From assembly GCF_017948305.1 (NCBI RefSeq), contig NZ_CP072842.1:1156001-1220000 (forward strand): DNA of 64,000 nucleotides, in the 5' to 3' direction. Of the stretch, positions 62,304 through 64,000 are shown piece after piece (position 1 is the stretch's first letter; each line of letters begins with the position of its first letter). The position numbers were made by a program, and so were the translations under genes. Under the pieces are notes generated by a model. That model was not told where the DNA came from, made no database searches, and saw nothing but the letters and a program-made list of their open reading frames with translations. The stretch comes from Faecalibacter bovis (GTDB lineage: Bacteria > Bacteroidota > Bacteroidia > Flavobacteriales > Weeksellaceae).

Positions 62304-62338
62304 AAAAAAAGCTCAACATTTATTGTTGAGCTTTTTTA
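62304..62338. terminator. Bidirectional terminator between the DUF445 and ecotin genes
   Basis: AAAAAGCTCAACA pairs with TGTTGAGCTTTTT around a TTTAT loop, flanked by A and T runs, between convergent genes. Confidence 0.9.
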
Positions 62339-62342
62339 ATTA

Positions 62343-62804
62343 TTATTCAGCATTATATGTTTTATCAGAAGCTGACCAAATTCTGTAATTTACTTCATAC
62401 CCTTTAGGCGTGTAAATTACAATTGGTAAACGACTATTGTATCTTACTTTTTCTGATGGTGAATAAACTATTTTTTCTACTGACTTATTATCAGAACATC
62501 CCATTAAAGTTCCAGCTATATTTCCGTCAGTTGTAAAATTATAATATGAATATCCCCAACCTTCCAGATTATTTTCTTCAAGTTTTCCCATCAAGAAATG
62601 ATTATTACAAGAATCTGTCATCGTTTTTTTACCGATCATAATCTCAATCATAAAATCATTTTCGTTGTCGCGAGGTTCAACTCGAATGACTTTCTGTACT
62701 TGATCTTTATCTGGTTTTGGAAACATTTTTATATCTTCTTTCATTTGTGCAAAACTTGTTATTGAACTGAAAGTTAAAATATTTAATAACAGTAACTTTT
62801 TCAT
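62343..62804 (-). CDS. Ecotin-family serine protease inhibitor
   Basis: This 153-residue exported protein has a signal peptide (about 1-20, ending SFAQ) and a mature part that follows E. coli ecotin along its length: IKMFPKPDKDQVQKVIRVEP, the conserved GKLEENNLEGWGYSYYNF (73-90) and RYNSRLPIVIYTPKG (121-135), then VNYRIWSA. The inhibitory loop is AGTLMGC, with C66 and C103 placed for the ecotin disulfide. By alignment P1 is L100, where E. coli has Met, so the target preference may differ. It should inhibit secreted or host serine proteases as a periplasmic dimer. Confidence 0.9.
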   Translation of the reverse strand: MKKLLLLNILTFSSITSFAQMKEDIKMFPKPDKDQVQKVIRVEPRDNENDFMIEIMIGKKTMTDSCNNHFLMGKLEENNLEGWGYSYYNFTTDGNIAGTLMGCSDNKSVEKIVYSPSEKVRYNSRLPIVIYTPKGYEVNYRIWSASDKTYNAE

Positions 62805-62879
62805 TTTTTAATTTTTGATTATATCGATAAGATGAAAAAGTAGTGCCAATGGTTGTGCGAAGTTTGTTAAATTAAAGCC

Positions 62880-62915
62880 AAAAAAAAAGACAATCAAAAT
62901 TTGATTGTCTTTTTT
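62880..62915. terminator. Bidirectional terminator between tRNA-Asn and ecotin
   Basis: GACAATC (62889-62895) pairs with GATTGTC (62903-62909), the stem extending through flanking A and T, with a seven-base loop AAAATTT. It directly follows the tRNA 3' end. Confidence 0.85.
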
Positions 62916-62916
62916 G

Positions 62917-62990
62917 CTCCTCCTCTTGGGCTCGAACCAAGGACCCTCTGATTAACAGTCAGATGCTCTAACCAACTGAGCTAAGGAGGA
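62917..62990 (-). tRNA. tRNA-Asn (anticodon GTT)
   Basis: The minus strand folds as a normal 74-nt tRNA: a seven-base acceptor stem (TCCTCCT with AGGAGGA), D-arm GCTC/GAGC, anticodon stem TCTGA/TCAGA with loop CTGTTAA (anticodon GTT at 62954-62956), T-arm CTTGG/CCAAG with TTCGAGC, and discriminator G. CCA is not encoded and must be added after transcription. It is the only RNA gene seen in this window. Confidence 0.97.
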
Positions 62991-63013
62991 GTATCGTTAT
63001 CGATATTGTGTTG

Positions 63014-63043
63014 CAAATATAGAGCGAAAATTTATATCTCCAA
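63014..63043 (-). promoter_or_regulatory. Complete promoter for tRNA-Asn
   Basis: On the minus strand TTG (63041-63043), a 19-bp spacer and TATATTTG (63014-63021) match the Bacteroidetes consensus exactly, 23 bp before the tRNA 5' end. Confidence 0.75.
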
Positions 63044-63127
63044 ATATTTTTTAAACTTTTTTTCACTTGAAAGTCGCTTAAATAGGGCAACTTATTGAAA
63101 ATGAATTAGAAAAAATTTTATTTTTTT

Positions 63128-63802
63128 TTAATTATAATGATGAAAAATCCCTTGTTGCGATGCAGTCCATAGCGGAGCCGTCTGTTTTGCTTCTTTTAAT
63201 GCATCACTTGCCCAAGTATTACAAGTAAAAAAGATGTTGTATGTACCTTTCGCTTCGTAAAAAGAATCATTATTTCCGTAAACCATTTCAGTTGGTATAA
63301 GTTGTACATTTCCTGTTGTATCCAATTCAAAAGAATTCTTTATATATTCTACTATTTTAATATATTCATCTCTACTAATTGTCATTCTTTTACAATCTTC
63401 ATTTTCAGTAATTGTATTATAAAACGTGGTGTGCATAGCAGAATCTCCTAACCAAAATGCAGCTTTAAAAGCAGTAGAAAATTTTAGATCTTTCCATTCA
63501 GGTGTATCCAAATAAAAACCTTTATCTCCCCAACCAAAAGCAATATATTTCATGGGTTGTTTTGCTTTTGTATCACTAAAAGGAATTAAATCAGACCAAT
63601 TTATCACATCAGTTTCAACAGGAAGTACAATATCGGTATGCATTCCATTGGTTAAAATGTAGATTTCTACCCAATCATTTGATGATGAGGTTGTTTTGTT
63701 TACAGGGATTAATGGTAGGATGATAACAGCTAAGATGTAGACGAATAATAATCCAAACAAAAGTCCGATTGATTTTAGAAAGTATTTGAATATTTTTTTC
63801 AT
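63128..63802 (-). CDS. DUF2459 (TIGR02117) exported or membrane-anchored protein
   Basis: I start this 224-residue protein at the ATG at 63800-63802 (MKKIFKYF), which gives a clear N-terminal hydrophobic helix (about 10-32). A start further upstream at 63856 would place coding sequence through the terminator of the preceding gene. The rest matches DUF2459/TIGR02117: LTNGMHTDIVLPVET, AFGWGDKGFYLDTPEW, AMHTTFYN, and YNIFFTCNTWASDALK near the C-terminus. Some family members sit near urease genes, but no role is proven. It may be anchored in the inner membrane. Confidence 0.85.
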   Translation of the reverse strand: MKKIFKYFLKSIGLLFGLLFVYILAVIILPLIPVNKTTSSSNDWVEIYILTNGMHTDIVLPVETDVINWSDLIPFSDTKAKQPMKYIAFGWGDKGFYLDTPEWKDLKFSTAFKAAFWLGDSAMHTTFYNTITENEDCKRMTISRDEYIKIVEYIKNSFELDTTGNVQLIPTEMVYGNNDSFYEAKGTYNIFFTCNTWASDALKEAKQTAPLWTASQQGIFHHYN

Positions 63803-63826
63803 AGAGATTGATTTCCTTAAAGATAA

Positions 63827-63855
63827 AAAAATCCCGTCACACGTGACGGGATACA
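63827..63855 (-). terminator. Terminator after the probable clpB gene
   Basis: ATCCCGTCAC (63831-63840) pairs with GTGACGGGAT (63843-63852); on the minus strand the stem is followed by a T run. It lies just after the stop of the gene that continues to the right edge. Confidence 0.85.
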
Positions 63856-63904
63856 ATTAACTAAAATATTTAATATGAAATCGACTTCATAAATGGATTA
63901 TATG

Positions 63905-64000
63905 TTAAGCATTCGTTCTGAAAACTAATTTGTTTCCTGGTTTTTCATCTAAGTAATCGATTAATACAGCATCATTATCATTGATATTTCCTTTCAGAAT
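63905..64000 (-). CDS. C-terminal fragment, probably ClpB chaperone (cut by window edge)
   Basis: Minus-strand codons from 64000 to the stop at 63905-63907 give 31 residues, including ILKGNINDND and the ending LVFRTNA. Flavobacterial ClpB proteins end in a short strand of this sort, so ClpB is my best guess, but so little sequence is present that it could be another protein. Confidence 0.4.
   Translation of the reverse strand: MLKGNINDNDAVLIDYLDEKPGNKLVFRTNA

Noticed and set aside
63803-63856. N-terminal extension of the DUF2459 protein
   Set aside because: It would put coding sequence through the terminator hairpin at 63827-63855; the ATG at 63802 gives a proper membrane helix.
1-64000. 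CRISPR array, prophage, insertion sequence or integron
   Set aside because: I looked for regular repeat-spacer units, transposase motifs, integrase genes and long terminal repeats, and found none.

Overview
The window reads as chromosomal DNA of a low-GC member of the Bacteroidota, class Flavobacteriia, most likely a Weeksellaceae-type genome (Empedobacter, Weeksella or Chryseobacterium relatives). Signs are the AT-rich sequence, promoters of the Bacteroidetes type (TTG-N19-TAnnTTTG), very weak Shine-Dalgarno sequences, and typical families such as DUF2797, DUF2480, GH3-like, OMP_b-brl_3 receptors, class II HMG-CoA reductase, a compact NuoG and DPP-IV. Genus is an inference. Coding density is high, and I see no phage, transposase, integron or CRISPR array.

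Layout. 1-1408: the start of a U32 peptidase gene (minus), a DUF4377 lipoprotein and a TrmH/SpoU RNA methyltransferase. 1464-6518 (minus): a three-gene surface-polysaccharide operon (membrane sugar epimerase/dehydratase, Wza-like export lipoprotein, Wzc-like tyrosine kinase with a Tyr-Gly tail). 6803-9485: prs, rplY, then an Rrf2 regulator with three cysteines and a hemerythrin-like protein. 9608-12869 (minus): glutamine cyclotransferase, ruvC, GH3-like. 12923-17752: DUF2797, a lipoprotein and mfd (TTG start). 17976-30895: all 14 nuo genes, nuoA to nuoN, for respiratory complex I. 31010-33639: M1 peptidase and coaX. 33842-36129: ECF sigma factor, inner-membrane anti-sigma-like protein and coiled-coil/beta-barrel protein. 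36288-38878 (minus): PH-domain protein, small membrane protein, YkgJ-type cysteine protein and HMG-CoA reductase. 39059-45181: DPP-IV, two POT peptide transporters and a thioredoxin-like protein, a peptide-use cluster. 45171-51292: comEC (minus), DUF2141 (plus), a second sigma-factor cluster (minus; lipoprotein, sigma factor, and a protein fusing an anti-sigma-like N-terminus to an outer-membrane barrel), and lpxB (minus). 51423-58968: DUF2480, TonB-receptor-like barrel, membrane protein, methylmalonyl-CoA mutase, a MenE-like protein without catalytic motifs, and a small conserved protein. 59181-64000: era, a two-domain Usp, DUF445, ecotin (minus), tRNA-Asn (minus), DUF2459 (minus) and the 3' end of a probable clpB (minus).

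Most interesting: the window holds two related envelope-sensing sigma-factor loci. In one (47707-50063) the anti-sigma-like domain, inner-membrane helix, long disordered linker and outer-membrane barrel are a single polypeptide, the architecture of the dual membrane-spanning anti-sigma (Dma) proteins described in Bacteroides. In the other (33842-36129) the same parts are split over two adjacent genes. Also notable are the apparent MenE-family pseudoenzyme (57631-58665), an ecotin with Leu at the expected P1 position, a hemerythrin-like protein lacking one expected His beside a putative Fe-S Rrf2 regulator, and a decayed intergenic palindromic repeat at 36141-36236.
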